Source of the DNA: Balamuthia mandrillaris
Taxonomy: Eukaryota; Discosea; Longamoebia; Balamuthiidae
DNA: 64,000 nucleotides
Assembly: GCA_031835245.1 (NCBI GenBank)
Contig: JAVKOQ010000075.1
Span: 143,167 to 207,166 of the forward strand
Direction of reading: 5' to 3'
The position numbers and the translations under genes were made by a program. Below, one piece after another: positions 22,851 through 35,356 of the stretch (position 1 is the first letter of the stretch; each line of letters opens with the position of its first letter). The notes under the pieces were generated by a model. The model had not been told where the DNA came from, made no database searches, and saw nothing but the letters and a program-made list of their open reading frames with translations.

Positions 22851-23670
22851 ATACATATGGAGAGTAATTCTTGTTCTCTTTTATATTTTCCTCTTTTTCT
22901 TCTTTTACTTAAAGGACTAATTTTAGCCAATGCCTTTGATTCTTAGAGTATAAACAGTATGCTACTAATGCTCTTGGCTAAGCTTCCAATAGACATGTGA
23001 TTGAAAAGGAGCACATATCCTTATAGTTGTGGAATCTAGACCCTGGTCTTGTTGATTTCCACTGTGAGTAGGTAGTCTGTTGTATCTTTGTTTCTTTCTT
23101 TTGTTCTGTCAACAATCTTATGCCAGCTGTCATTGATCCTTAATGTTGACACCAAGTCATTCTGAAGATCTTTTTCCTACCTTCCTTGGTTCCTTCCTCA
23201 GCCTAGAACTAAGAAACTACGAACCTGCTTTCCAACTCAAAGCCTCTTTCCTTCCTTGGTTCACTTCTCAATATAAACACTTTCCCTTCAACAAGAACAG
23301 AACTCGGACAACAACATGTTCATAAACATACTTATTTCCTTCCTTTTCATTAAATATATTCAATTCTCATCTTTTTCTTTATTTCTTTTTTGGTTTGCAC
23401 TAGTGCTCAGGTGCTAACATGCATATAAAGCAAGGCAGTGTGCATGTACTAATAAAAATTAAAAAAAAAGAAAGTGTTATATATACAATAGAACACTTAG
23501 CAACTTACTGGAAAATAATTACCATGGTAACAGGTTTTAGAGTTTGGATAAAAGCATGAACCCAAGTTTTGTGCTAATGGAATAACACTGCACTAGCAGA
23601 AAAAAAAAAGGGTAGCCCCTCATGTAGAAATTGGATAATTTCTAGTGATAATTAGACCCATTGGTATATA
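22851..23670. other. AT-rich spacer
   Basis: No supported gene. A-runs at about 23460-23470 and 23600-23610. Nothing further recognised. Confidence 0.45.
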
Positions 23671-23953
23671 GTAGTAGTAGTAATAAGAAGTTTATTTGCT
23701 CTGAGAGCAACACCAATCTATACATAAAAAGTAAGCATTGTACATACATAGTGTACTCTTACTTCTCTTACTCCCTCATCCTCAATGCCTTCCCAATTGT
23801 TATTCAAATTCACAAGTGAAAGGTGTTGAATGAGATTTCAGACTAACTTTGTATCATCTAGCTATCCTTTTCTTTTCCTTTCCTTTCTTCTCTATTCCTT
23901 GCTATTACAATACTTCCAAAGATTGATAAAATGCAGAAGAACTTCCATACTTG
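23671..23953 (-). mobile_element. 5'-truncated LINE copy 5
   Basis: Contains the 3' untranslated region and the last ~20 codons of ORF2 (reaching the KYGSSSAFYQSLE segment). Its terminal repeat is longer than in other copies (four TAC/TAG units). No convincing duplication was found. Confidence 0.9.
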
Positions 23954-24781
23954 TTTATATTTTAATTTAGTATTGTCACAACCTGGACTTGGGTCATGCC
24001 AATCCCTCATACAATACTCACAAAGGAGAGATAAGATTGGGGTGGTTCTTGGTTTGCTCTTATTAGAAAGATCCGCTTCATGTGTACAGTTTCTCTCTAT
24101 TTCTTCTATTTTCTCTTTTTTTTCCTGTTTTGCCCTGCTTTGTGTAACACAATACTAAGAGATTCCGTTGATTGGCTGGCTGACGTCATCCTAGCAATCA
24201 GACCAAGATTGCGCCACGTAACAGTATCATGGTTACATAGTGTTGAAGTTAATTATTTTTAAAATAATTCTTAGCTGAATTATTTCAATCAAAAAATATT
24301 TAAATATGATTCAAAAATAGAACTATAAATCATTTTTTTTGGAATATTTTCAATGGACTAATCTTTTTTAAAACAGGGGCGCCCTTTTTAGTTTAAAACA
24401 TGTTATAAAATTTTTTGTAAGAATGGAATTATTTTTCTTATATTGATTTATCTTAACTTTGCTTTGTAAGTTATTTCCTTTTCTTTATCTTTATTATCTT
24501 TATTTTATTCCTAAGCTTTCTTGTCTTTGTTTAAAATAAAGTTTGTATCAAATATAATGTTTATTAGCCTTCCATTAGTTGCTTATTGTTTCTGTTTGCT
24601 TTGCTTAGTTTCTTCCTTTTGGAAATATTAGCAACTCCATGTGTTAAAAAGAGCGTAATTAAACTATAAAGTGTTTCAAGCAAATAGAAAAATGAAAAGA
24701 CAAGGTAAATTTCAATAAAAAACACAAAAGAAAAGAGAAAGAAAAAAGCTGAAATACAAGAAATGACAATAACAATGCAGT
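23954..24781. other. Very AT-rich spacer downstream of the helicase gene
   Basis: No supported gene. 24240-24700 is the most AT-rich stretch in the window. It probably includes the 3' end of the helicase transcript at the right edge. Confidence 0.5.
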
Positions 24782-27700
24782 CTATAATATTGAACTGTCC
24801 AAGAAAATATGGAGATCCCTCAAGTCTTGTCCAATCAACTCCAGCACAGCCAATTGTTCCTCCTTGTTGGAAATGGTTTGTAGGTAATACACTACACGCT
24901 GACTTTTTATGGTGGCTTGTGCTTGAGCAATCTCTTCTGCTGAGGCAAAATATCCTCCTTGCTTGGGATTGAGTCTGCAGCTTTTCACATGCTCATGGGC
25001 ATCGCCCTTTGTGTCTTCTAAACACAGGCCACAAAACCCAGCCTTGCATTCACATTTTACAGCACAGCAGCCATCAAAGTCTAAGAAGGCCTAGAGTCCA
25101 ACGTTAGCATTAACACGAAGGGAAATAGTGAAGGAATGGCAAACCTTTTTGCAGGCTGGACAGCTGGAAGTCAGCAACTCGCTGCGTATAAAGTTGACAC
25201 GGTCGCAGACAGTAGGACGCACTAGCCGCTGTTGTGCCTTGCAGCTCCTGCCTGGATGGTTGCTACTGGGGCTATTGCTGAAGAGCGAACAGCTAGCACA
25301 GTAAGTAGCGTTGCACTGATCGCATTTCATGAGACGACCACCAAGAGCTATTTCAGAAGCTTGATCCTCTGGCGGAATGCTCAGATATCTGTAACACAAT
25401 GAAGAATGACAGTTAAAAAGTAACACGTGTTTGAAGGCAGGAAGTAGTCATACTGGCGACATCCTGCTTTTGGACATCGGGTGTATCTGTCAGAATGCTG
25501 CACAAGAAAATCCTCAGTTGCTGCTTGTTTCATTCTTTCCAAGGCTTCAGATGGCACAAAGGCAAGGAGATCCCGGACGATGATTGGTTCGCATTGTAGC
25601 GGGCAACATAGAGGCATAGGCAATAGAGCTTGACTAAAGTAGCCCTCAAGACATGCTTTACAGAAAGAGTGGGCACATGCCTGAAGAACTGTTGTAAGTT
25701 TTTCGGGGAATCATTAAATTGGTACCGATCCATACCTGGAGTGTAACTTGCTCCACAAACGAGTCCAGACAGATGGGACACACGTTCTGCTCTGCTCCTC
25801 CGTGGGGTGACCTTGGTGTGGATAGCATGGAAGCAACTGCTTTTTGAAGCGTGGCAATGCTCTCCTCTGTGCCTGAGGCCATGAGTCTGCTGCCACGGAG
25901 GCTCAAGTCTAACACATTTGTTCGTTGTTGAAGCTGTTGCAATTGCTTTTTTAGTAGTTGCTGGCTGCCTCGCTTGATGATGAAGGCCTGGTCAAGCAAT
26001 AAATCGGAAAGCTCATTGATGAGGTCACCCAGAATGCGTTCTGCTTCTTTCTGCTCTTCTTCATTACCGTAAATACGAATCGTAAGAGTGCGGTTGTCCC
26101 AATGAATGTAGGCGGTGCTGTCTGAAAGGTGTTGTAGTCTCTTGCGGCCATACCAGCTAAACAAGAGGTCTTTTCTTTGATGTCGGAATATGACGCAGTG
26201 CAGAACTTTTTCGACGTTGAGATGCAGTTGACGTAGCTGCCCGAAGTCGTAAGATTGGAGGTCAATGAGCGTTCTTGTGGGTGACTTGTTTACAATCTGC
26301 ACTCGGATTCCGCGATGACGAGCAGCCTTGAAATTGCGATTGAGCTCAACCTCATTGCGCTTCCACAGAGCTACATGGATTGCGATAGAGAGGCTAAACC
26401 TGTATTCCAATCGAATAGGTTGGGCGTGCCGTGGAGCCAGTTGGGCTACTCTGTCAACCACGGTGGAATCAGTGGCCATGGCTGCTGCGACATCAACCGC
26501 TGAAGCGAAGAATAGTGTAATGCCTCCACGCCCTTTCTTCTCGTCAAGGAAGGTCGTGCGGTTTACCACTCTGTCAAGAATAGCGGATGGGATAGCTTGT
26601 TGAAGTTCTGCAATGTCAACGAGAAGAGCTGAAGATGGGTCTTCATTGCCGTTGCTTGAAGATGACAAGCCATCTTTCTTCCGTTCTCTCTTTACGTAAA
26701 GGCCTACTGGCGTTGGGAGTTGCCGTAGTCTTAGCAGTGATAGAATCTGATGTTCATCTATCGAGGGAGACAAGCCGGCAATGTTTACCTTGTAACCATG
26801 GCTACGATGAGCTGCGGAATCGTCTTTTACAACAAAGAGGTTTCCTCGTTGGGGTGGCAAGTCTGGCTTTTTTGTCACATGAGGCTTTTTTGGATTTAAC
26901 GGTGCATCTGGGTCGTGTCCGAGCGCCCACACCTTTCTCCCAAACAATACCTGACCTTCCAGGATCACTTGGTTTGCCTCCGTAGCTGTGCTGAAGATCA
27001 ATGTTGCCTTCCCAGTAGATGGAGCGGTCGCAAAGGAGATTGATAGCTGGCCCTTCATGTCATTGAACATTGAGGGCTTCTTGACTCCACCAGGAGAGAT
27101 ATCGATGGTGCAGGCCTCCAGCACTTCTCCTTTTAGATCTTTTGTCTTTCGAGCGCTCTCCTTATCGTGAAGTACTACATGAACCCACTGAGTATGGCTT
27201 TTCTCCTGGTCTCCCTTGTTGTTGGTGGTCGAGGGTAACAGTGAGCATTCACGGATCTCACCGCACCCTCGTTCCTTCAGAAACTGGCGCAGCCTTTCTT
27301 CGTTCCATGAGGCTGGAAGATTGCTGATGTTCACACTGATGAACTCATTGTCGTGCAAGAATGTAATGAGCTGACCGCCAACACCCCATACTATCCGCGT
27401 GCCTCCGACAAAAGGCTCTTCTATTACCTCTCCCTTCAACTGATGTTTGACCGCTTCTATCTTCGCGTCCAAGGCGCTGCGAACAGTACGAACATTGGAC
27501 GAAGGGCACCAGGCGATTAAAATTCCTTTGGCCAGATCGGCTTCCACAATACAATTCAGCTCACGTCCTATGGGCTCTGCGTTGGAATTGTATTTGCCAA
27601 GCACCGCTCGCAACGTGCTTCTCGGGATATGCTCGATAATCACTTGCTGTATTTCTCCTCGCTGGAGGGTGTCCGTAAAGATAGGGTAATATTTCAGCCA

Positions 27701-30700
27701 TTCAGCATTGATTGGTGTTACAGTGGAGATATACACTCTCGAAGTCCGCAAGATGCTGTTGTAGACAACGTAGGAGGTACAGCCATCACCCAGCTGAAAA
27801 ACTGCCGAGGAAGGATGCACGCAAGCCATGGTATCGAAGAGAAGGGAGCGGAACATGCCTTTTTGTTGCCGTTGAGCTGCATTGAGGAGAAGGGCATTGA
27901 ATGCAAGCCATCGAAGGTCGTCTGAACTAGGTTCCACTGACTGATCGCTGCTAAGTTGCCAGAGTTTCAAACGCATGAGCCCTCGTCGCAACTCTCTTGC
28001 TGTACTTGTGGCCATCATGAGTGCCTTGTTGTTTATGAAATTTTCTCTGCACCATGCCCTTACATTGATGGATTTCGCCTGTCGTGCCTCTTCATCATCT
28101 TCCAACGCTATCTGAGAGGCGTCCTCAACACCATCATCCGCAATGTCTATCGAGGTCGAATGCCCTGCTTCTTCCTCTTCATCTACTTCTTCATCTTCGT
28201 CCATACCTTCGTTCACCTCCTCCATTTGGTCTGCTTTCTTTGGTGCATGGTTGAGGCCATCTGTTGGCTCCACATCGAGTATAGTTTCATCCACAATCTC
28301 TTTGTTCTGGGACATGCCCATTATTTGTTGTACCAACTCCTCATCTTCAATTACATCGCCAATTTCAGCATCTTGCGGTGATGCAATGACTTGCTTCTTG
28401 TTCTTTACCTGCGCCCAAATTGAGTAAACATTCCAGAGAGACACAACATCTCCTTGATCGCTCATGTGCTGTAAGTGAGCTTCCGAGGAGGCCTGACGCA
28501 TCTGTGGCCCACTCCCACGCCAGAACACCATGTTCGCAACCGACAACAATCCTGCAACTATACATGCCGCTTCACCTAATAATTTTTCAAGTTAACTTAT
28601 AATAGCAAGTGAAACCATAGAATTGCAAAGAGTAGCGCAGAACCTACCAAACCCACGTTGACATGAACTATGGAGCATGTGGACGATACCAGGATCGGCT
28701 TGCAGTTCAGCCACAGCTCTGCCCAAATCCGTGAGTTCCTTTCTTTTGTCGCCGTTGTCTACTGTTACAGCCTTGAGAATTATCAACTCATTCAGCGCAT
28801 TGTCCAGAGCGTTTGCGTCAGGTGGTTCTAACCAATCAAACGCGAAGGGATCCACTCCCATGGACAGCAATGTGGCAAACAACAGGTTAAGGGGACGCCG
28901 GAAGAGTTCAGGAGTAATGCTCTCCTTCATTGCCTCATAGTCATCCTCTGAATAAAGACAATAGCACGTTCCTGACAAACATGTCACAAAGAACAAACCT
29001 TCAAGGTTGTCAACTTGGTATTGGGATCAAAGACAGTATCCTTGGTGAGACCACTATCTATGACATAGCGAATGCCATTGATTGTGAGGGATGTTTCTGC
29101 TACATCAGTAGCAAAAATAATCTTTCTCACTCCACTGCCAAGTTTCGTGAAGACTTCTCGTTGTTCCTCTGGCGTTTGTTTACCATACAAGCAAAAGGCC
29201 TTAGCTTTGTTCTTCAGCAATTTGTCTGAATCAATGACTCGTTGGCATGTTAGCTTTGCCGACTCCACCTTTGTAACAAAGACAAAATAGCATTAGTTGG
29301 TATCAAACAGAACATTTACAGACAGCAGTAAACCTCATCTTGGCCTGTGAGGAAACAGAGGATATCGCCATCGCTAGGTCGAGTGGAACGGGTAATCTCA
29401 ACAACACATTGTAAGACGTGGTCAATTGTCGATCTTTCTTGATCAAGAGCAGGCTTGTAGACGATGTCAACAGGAAACAGGCGACCAGGTATTTCAATAA
29501 GAGGGCAGTCATTGAAATAAGTGGCAAAAAGGGCAGTATCCATTGTAGCGGAAGTGATTAGGACTCTGAGATGTGGATAGTTCCTCGCTAACTTCTTGAG
29601 AACACCAAGAAGTAAGTCGGTTGCCATGTTACGTTCGTGAGCTTCATCCACAACGATGGCACAACACGAGCGTAAGAGCTTATCTAGATGGGCCGCCTTG
29701 TTCTTTACACCTACGTTTTCGTTAAGTTGCAAAAGGAGACTACTTTCCGTTGTATACTCTATGCGGGTACGACGAGACGTTTTGCAAATGCCGCTCACTC
29801 TATACCCCACTGTTCCGCCTACCCGAGAGAACTTCGGGTTACCGGCTGAAAACTCGAAAGCCACCCTCTCAGCTAGAGATATTGCAGCAAGCTTGCGAGG
29901 TTGTGTGCATATAACCTAGGTATCGAGGCAGGTAAGGGGAAGGTGTTTCTCAAGAGCTGCAGACGAGGGATCGCACCTTTTTGTCCACAAACTGTGGAAG
30001 GTCCGCTAGGTATTGCGGCAGTTGGGTGCTTTTCCCGCTTCCTGTGCTACCTTTAATTATGATGAATTGATGTTTCTGCAGCGCTTCTTCCAGCTCTGAT
30101 CGCTTTGCTAGAGCAGGAAGGTGATGAACCAAGCGAAATAACTCCCTTTTGATCCGCAGATTGGCTTGGGTATTTCCAAGTAGCTCGCTATGCTCAAGAA
30201 TTCGCAGGATTGCACCTATCACTACTTCTCGTTGAGCCTTAAACTCGGCTTCGGATTCTTCCACGGCCTTCTGCTCCTCCTGAGCCTTGGCATAGGCAGG
30301 CGTTCCATACACTTGATAGCACTGTTGTTGTAAGGCTTCAGCCCGGTTCCTGGTAATCTGCAGTTGCTTATCAAAGTCTTTCAGAGCCTTTGGTACCATG
30401 CGCAGGGCTTTAAGCCGAGAAGTCCAAGCTTTGTCGTTGAGCAACCCTTCCAGCCGTTGTTGAGCTGAAACGGCTCGACGAAGGAGTTCAGCCTGTCTGG
30501 TGGCCAGCTGAGGTCTGTTTCTGGACTGTCCAGGTGACTCTGACTTGACGAACCTGCATAGTAGAAGGGCAAATGTGAGATAGAGGCTAGAGAACGCGCT
30601 CTCTCGCCGTCAGAAAAGAAAGCGGTAGTGGCTTGACAATGCGGTACCGCTGTTTTACCACCTCTGCTGGTGGTTGGTGCTCAAGAGGTGGAGGTACAGA

Positions 30701-30950
30701 AACAGAAGTGGTGGTGGCTTGAGCATCAGAAGCAGTAGGGTGTAAAAACTTGCATTGCTGGTTTGTGCACGAACGTCCAAACTTGCAACGCCTCGATCGA
30801 TCTTTGGGATGTCGGAACGGACAGGCGTCGTTGGAACAAGTACTTGCAAAGTGGCACTTGTCGTTCTCGTGTAGAAACTTGCAGCCGTTCACGTTGAAGC
30901 ATTGGGTGTTTGTCTTGCATAAGGGTGGGTGCCTGTAGTGTAACGCGCAA
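24782..30950 (-). CDS. CCCH - DEAH RNA helicase - RBR (RING-IBR-RING) protein, helicase motif VI missing
   Basis: About nine exons give roughly 1,900 residues; the true start is upstream and unresolved. Order: three or four CCCH zinc fingers (CKTNTQC.., CHFASTCSNDACPFRH, CKFGRSCTNQQCKFLH); helicase with Walker A GSTGSGKST, TQPRKLAA, VVDEAHERN, SAT and FATDVAETSLTI; a winged-helix/OB fold (AVFQLGDG...YVVYNS); an RRM-like segment (FISVNISNLPASWNEE); then RING1 (CPICLDSF), IBR and RING2 (CPACKK...DGCCAVKC) with a candidate catalytic Cys. The layout matches plant DEAH11/DEAH12-type proteins. Between KLTTLK (about 29000) and GTCYCLYSEDDY (about 28960) the usual QR.GRAGR motif VI is absent and the frame breaks (TGA). 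Loss of an exon, or an assembly gap, would leave the helicase inactive. The RBR part is otherwise well kept. Confidence 0.85.
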
Positions 30951-30972
30951 GGCGACCCTGTTTGATTATTAT

Positions 30973-31460
30973 CTATAAGGGAGCGTTGACGTGCAGAATC
31001 AGTCCTGTGGAGAAAGCGTACCGGGAGAGGTGTGATGCGAAACCTTCCAGGTCGTCTGGAATGGCAACGCTGACGCTTGTGCTGCCAGGTAAGCTGCGTG
31101 TGACAAATACTTTGTCTTCTTGTGCTCCTTCGCGGAGGATGTACTTTTTTGAGTCCCGGTTCAAAGAAGATAGCTCTGTGCGTAGAGTATATGTCGTGTC
31201 AACAATGGCCCGGCGTAGATATGCCGAAAGCTATGAACTCTGTTTGAGAGAGGAGAGAGGGGAGAGAGAGGGAGAGGGAGAGAGAGAGAGACTAGAAAAA
31301 TAGGGCAAAAGAGGTAAAAAGAGAGATACGAGAAGAGAGACGCGAGACAGATAGACTGAGACAAGGAGACAGAGAATATTGCTCACTTGTTCTGTTTGGA
31401 CTTGGAGATGATGGCGTTGAACTCAACAAAGTCCTGAAGCTCAGCGGCTTTGGGGAAATA
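30973..31460 (-). other. Possible upstream coding exons of the helicase gene, or a small separate gene
   Basis: Two - strand pieces look coding. The first is at 31164-30973: LNRDSKKYILREGAQEDKV, then a segment ending DDLEGFASHLSRYAF. The second is at about 31460-31388: a frame with SYFPKAAELQDFVEF and IISKSKQNK followed by GTGAGC. Joining DDLE to the first zinc-finger exon (GSPCALHYRHPP) is possible at a GTTTCG donor, but the phases between all pieces do not agree uniquely. A GA-rich tract at 31244-31290 lies between them. I cannot decide the gene model. Confidence 0.3.
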
Positions 31461-31975
31461 GCTCAACAAAGAGAAGAGAACGGCCGAGAGAACAGCTCGT
31501 CCGCCGTCCCGTTATCCGATAACCGAGAAGGAACGCACGAGTATGTTTCTTGTCTGTTTGAATGTAGATATGAGTGAACGAAAAAGAAGACAATGGTACG
31601 CATTGGGTTCTGGTGATCTACTGACGAGCGAAATGCTTTCCCACGTGCTGTTCGCAACGGACGTGGTCCAATATGTCGGCTATCTTCCGCAGACCATCAG
31701 CCAATTGGTAAAAGGAGTTGGGCTGGCAACAGGATGGTGACCATCTGCTGGATAGAAAGCCAAAAGGCAAGTTCTGCTCCCTCAGCGGGGGACGTGCCAC
31801 TACATTATGCCTATTAGGTCGGAATGTCAGACGACATGGAAGGCAGGAGGAGTTACGGAGTCCTTCCACCAATCAAAAAAAGACATTTTATGGTTAAAAA
31901 AACGATACGCGTTGCAAAATAAGAAACAGCCTGACCAGATAGAGAGGTCGGTAGCAAGCAACTGCGAGAAGGAGG
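31461..31975. promoter_or_regulatory. Upstream region between helicase 5' exons and beta-helix gene
   Basis: Probably contains the promoter of the + strand beta-helix gene. No TATA box or strong motif is evident. Short open frames on both strands here lack protein-like composition. Confidence 0.35.
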
Positions 31976-34870
31976 ATGCGACTGCAGTGGGTGTGCGTGT
32001 TATGGCTATCGTGCTTCGCTTTGTATGTCCGAGCAGAAGATCCACGAGTGGACCCAGCCCCGACACCATTTGATGCTATTTACGTAAACGGCAACTTCGG
32101 CAATGATAGCTGGATCTGCACTACCACCCGATTCCCTTGTAAAACCATACAAGGGGCCTTGGACCGTGCCTTTGTTTTCAGTGTGAAGGACATATACGTT
32201 TCTAGAGGAGTGTTTTCAGGGGAAGGCAACACGGAACTTTTGGTTTTTTCTGATGTGAACATCCATGTACGTGAAGTGCTGACTTGAACGTTTGTGAGTT
32301 GAGCACCGACTGTCCTCCTGGCTCTTCTAACCATCTCTATTGGCGCTAAAAGGGTGAGTTTGACGACTTTCCACCAGTACAATACGCAACCCCGATCGAA
32401 GAGAGCCGAACCGTCATAGACGGGTTCAGGGTAGCAAAGAATCTTTTTAACCTTGGTGTGTGCACGGAGGAGGAGAATTCGCTTGGACCTATCAACTTTT
32501 ACATCCATAACTTTTGGTTTACCAGAGCCAGGGAAGCTGCCGTACGCATCAACCAGTGCTTTGAGGGATCGGCAACGTTCAAAGACAACATGTGGATCAA
32601 CAACTCTGGTGCTCTTGGCTCAGCACTGACGGTTTTGGGCACAAGGTCCACCGATCTGACTCTCGCGCCCAACCAGGACGGAGAGGGACCCTTCCCCAAG
32701 TTCAAGGTGGAGGTCTTCAACAATTTTTTCCTCAAGAACAAGGGTCCAGGAAGCGCGATTTTCGCCCTGGATACGCAGATGACCATCCGTGAAAACAGCT
32801 TCAGGGAGAACGAAGCTGAGGTGGGAGCCGCGCTCAGGGTTATGTTCGGTGCTGTGTTGGTCCAAGACAACTTCTTCGTTGACAACAAGGCCTCTCTCTG
32901 GGGAGGAGCCATCTACAGCAACCTAGAGGATGGAGTTGAAGTGGCCAACAACAACTTCGTCCGCAACAAGGCGGAAAAGGGCGGTGCGGCCGCCTTTGCC
33001 TTCAGCATTGACAGCCAAGGTGCCAGTGTGTGGCAGAACAACGAATTCACAGAAAACACTGCGGAAGAGGGTGGTGCCTTGTTCTTCCGATCCGGGTCCC
33101 GCCAATATTTCCACCATAACTACTACTTCTCCAACAGGGCAGTGAACGGTGGTGCCATCGGCATGAATTGCGAGGGTTTCAGCCAAAACGAACCTGGCTT
33201 TGAGGATGCTGACATATCCGAGTACGATCCTAGCTGCGCAGTTGTTCTCGAGGACGTATACTCCAGTTCAAACCAAGCCTCCGGAAGTGGCGGTTTCCTC
33301 TATATGGAAAACACGTACTTGCACGGCAGCCAGGGGGATTACACACAAGTACCCCCCATCATCCTCCGCATTGTCTCCAGTTATTCCGATTCCGCGCATG
33401 AAGGAGGAGCTATCTACGTCAAAGACAGCGTTATCATGGTGGAAGAGGTCACTTTTCACAGCTCCATGGCTTCCCACAGAGGAGGCGCCCTCTACGTTGA
33501 AGCTGTGGACACACCCAGCTACCTTTATGGGGCGGGGTTACACGTGGAGGGCTGCCAAGCTAACAGGGGAGCTGGTCTTTATGCCTTTTCTGCAACTCCC
33601 CAAGTCATTATCGACAATCTTGGTGCCGTGCTGGAGATCGAAACTTCCACCTTCACCAACAACATAGCTACAGAACATGGAGGAGCAATCTATGTGGAGG
33701 GAGTGTCCGTTCTTGCTATCGGTTTGCTCAACTGTAGCCTTTCAAGCAACTATGCTTGGCAGGATGGTGGTGCCATCTACGCTTCCCACCGCGTCATCGC
33801 TAGGACTGGAGGCACAGAGATGAGAGATAACTTTGCGGGCCAAAACGGAGGTGCTATCTACCTGCAAGGGGTTGCTGGGGAAGTTGCACGACACGTTGAG
33901 AAGCGAGAGGCGGCAGACCGCCGCCAGTCCCTCCAAACAAGCCCCCTCTTACAAGCACAGGCCATGACTCTTATCAATAACGTTGCCCAAGGGTTTGGTG
34001 GAGGTATCTATGCCTATTATTCTATCGTACTAGGAGAGTCTGTCATACTGCACCCAAATGCTGTACGCTCTGTCTCTCCTTTTTCCTTCTTCTCTCCGCT
34101 CCTTGTTCCTTTGTCCTTCTACTCTTTCTTCTGGTTATCTCATGTTTCTAACCTTCAATGTTGTTGTCTGTTGTTGTTGTCTGTTGTTGTTGTTGTTCTT
34201 GCTCTGTTGGCGTTGGTGCTGAACGCAGGCTCCAGTGGGAGCAAACATCTACTGCGAGGAGTCTGAGCTGTCATTCGTGGACTCGCCGCAGGTAATCGTG
34301 GCAAATGGCTTCAGGGCGTTCTTCTGTGGCAACCCGGACTACACCTGCACCATCGACGTGGATGGAGAGGAGCTCTTATGTGCCAATGACAACAACTTCC
34401 GCTTCGGCGAGTTGCCTGATGAGAGCCTCCCTCTGCCACAGGGTGCCTACGGCGTCGCTGGCAACTGGAGGGGTTACGAAGTGACCATCTGCCCCTCATG
34501 CGGTTGCTCCTCCTATGTCTATCTGACCTTCTACGAGGATAGGAACGAAGGAGTCATTAGCTTTGCCTTTCCCCAAGAAGCAGAGGGCGGCGATAATGAG
34601 GAGGCCGTCGCTAGCTTTGGATATGGCTTTACATACAAGATTGACTACAGCATAATTCCCAACCGCCTTGACATGGTCATCTCCTCTACTGGTATTTTTG
34701 AAGGTCTCCTCTTCCATGGCCTTATCCAGAGAACTGACATCGAACGAGGAAGCAGCAAGCTCACTATTGCCATGGGGCCGGAGGGAGGGTACATCCGCCC
34801 TACCTCTTTCTCCCCGGTTGAGAACACTCCACCTGAATTTGTCATATTTGAGCTTTATCTCCAGCCTTAA
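31976..34870 (+). CDS. Secreted Pmp-like right-handed beta-helix protein
   Basis: Three exons (31976-32266, 32353-34062, 34229-34870) join in frame to 880 residues. The start MRLQWVCVLWLSCFALYVRA is a clear signal peptide. Next comes YVNGNFGNDSW and a PCKTIQGALDRA segment, typical at the start of beta-helix proteins. Through the body, GGA-I/L/F-type repeats recur at least ten times (GGAIYSN, GGAAAFAF, GGALFFRS, GGAIGMNC, GGAIYVKD, GGALYVEA, GGAIYVEG, GGAIYASH, GGAIYLQG, GGGIYAYY), each with an upstream NN-rich strand. This matches chlamydial polymorphic-membrane-protein repeats, also found in protist surface proteins. The C-terminal 200 residues are Cys-containing and not repetitive. There is no transmembrane anchor at the end, so the protein is secreted or bound to the wall. 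Role unknown. Confidence 0.85.
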
Positions 34871-35193
34871 CTTTACCAATAACACTCAGCCTTTAAACGA
34901 AGAAAATGGATGATTAACTTTTATCATCATTTTGAAAAAAAAAATGAGAGGTAAAAGGCCTTACCACACTAACTTAACAAAGGCTCATGCTTTGTTCTGT
35001 TGATGAAACATGGAACAATGGCTGAAGTACGTCAGAAGAAAGGGAAAGAAGCACAGGGCAGCTCTTCAGGGCGCAGTGCTTTGGCAGTCTTCAGTAATGG
35101 CGCTTGTATCTAATCTCTTGTATGTAAGGTAGGGGTACCACGTCTCGTGAGGAAAGCCTACCACTGTGTAAGGCGGCCTTCGTATGAACGATG
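34871..35193. other. Convergent 3' spacer
   Basis: No gene seen. It has an A-run at 34934-34945 and presumably serves the 3' ends of both converging genes. Confidence 0.5.
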
Positions 35194-35319
35194 TTATCGT
35201 CGTCGGCGTCCTCTACGAGACTTTGGTGATGCCAACGACTGATCCGGTTGGGACTCTAGATCCTGCTGATGCCTAACCAATAAGTTGCTGTGCACCATTA
35301 CCATGTTGTGTTAGTGCAT

Positions 35320-35356
<37 letters not shown>

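Noticed and set aside
28966-28999. A 27-nt intron joining the two helicase exons
   Set aside because: Shorter than other introns here, gives the wrong phase, runs into another stop, and would still lack motif VI.
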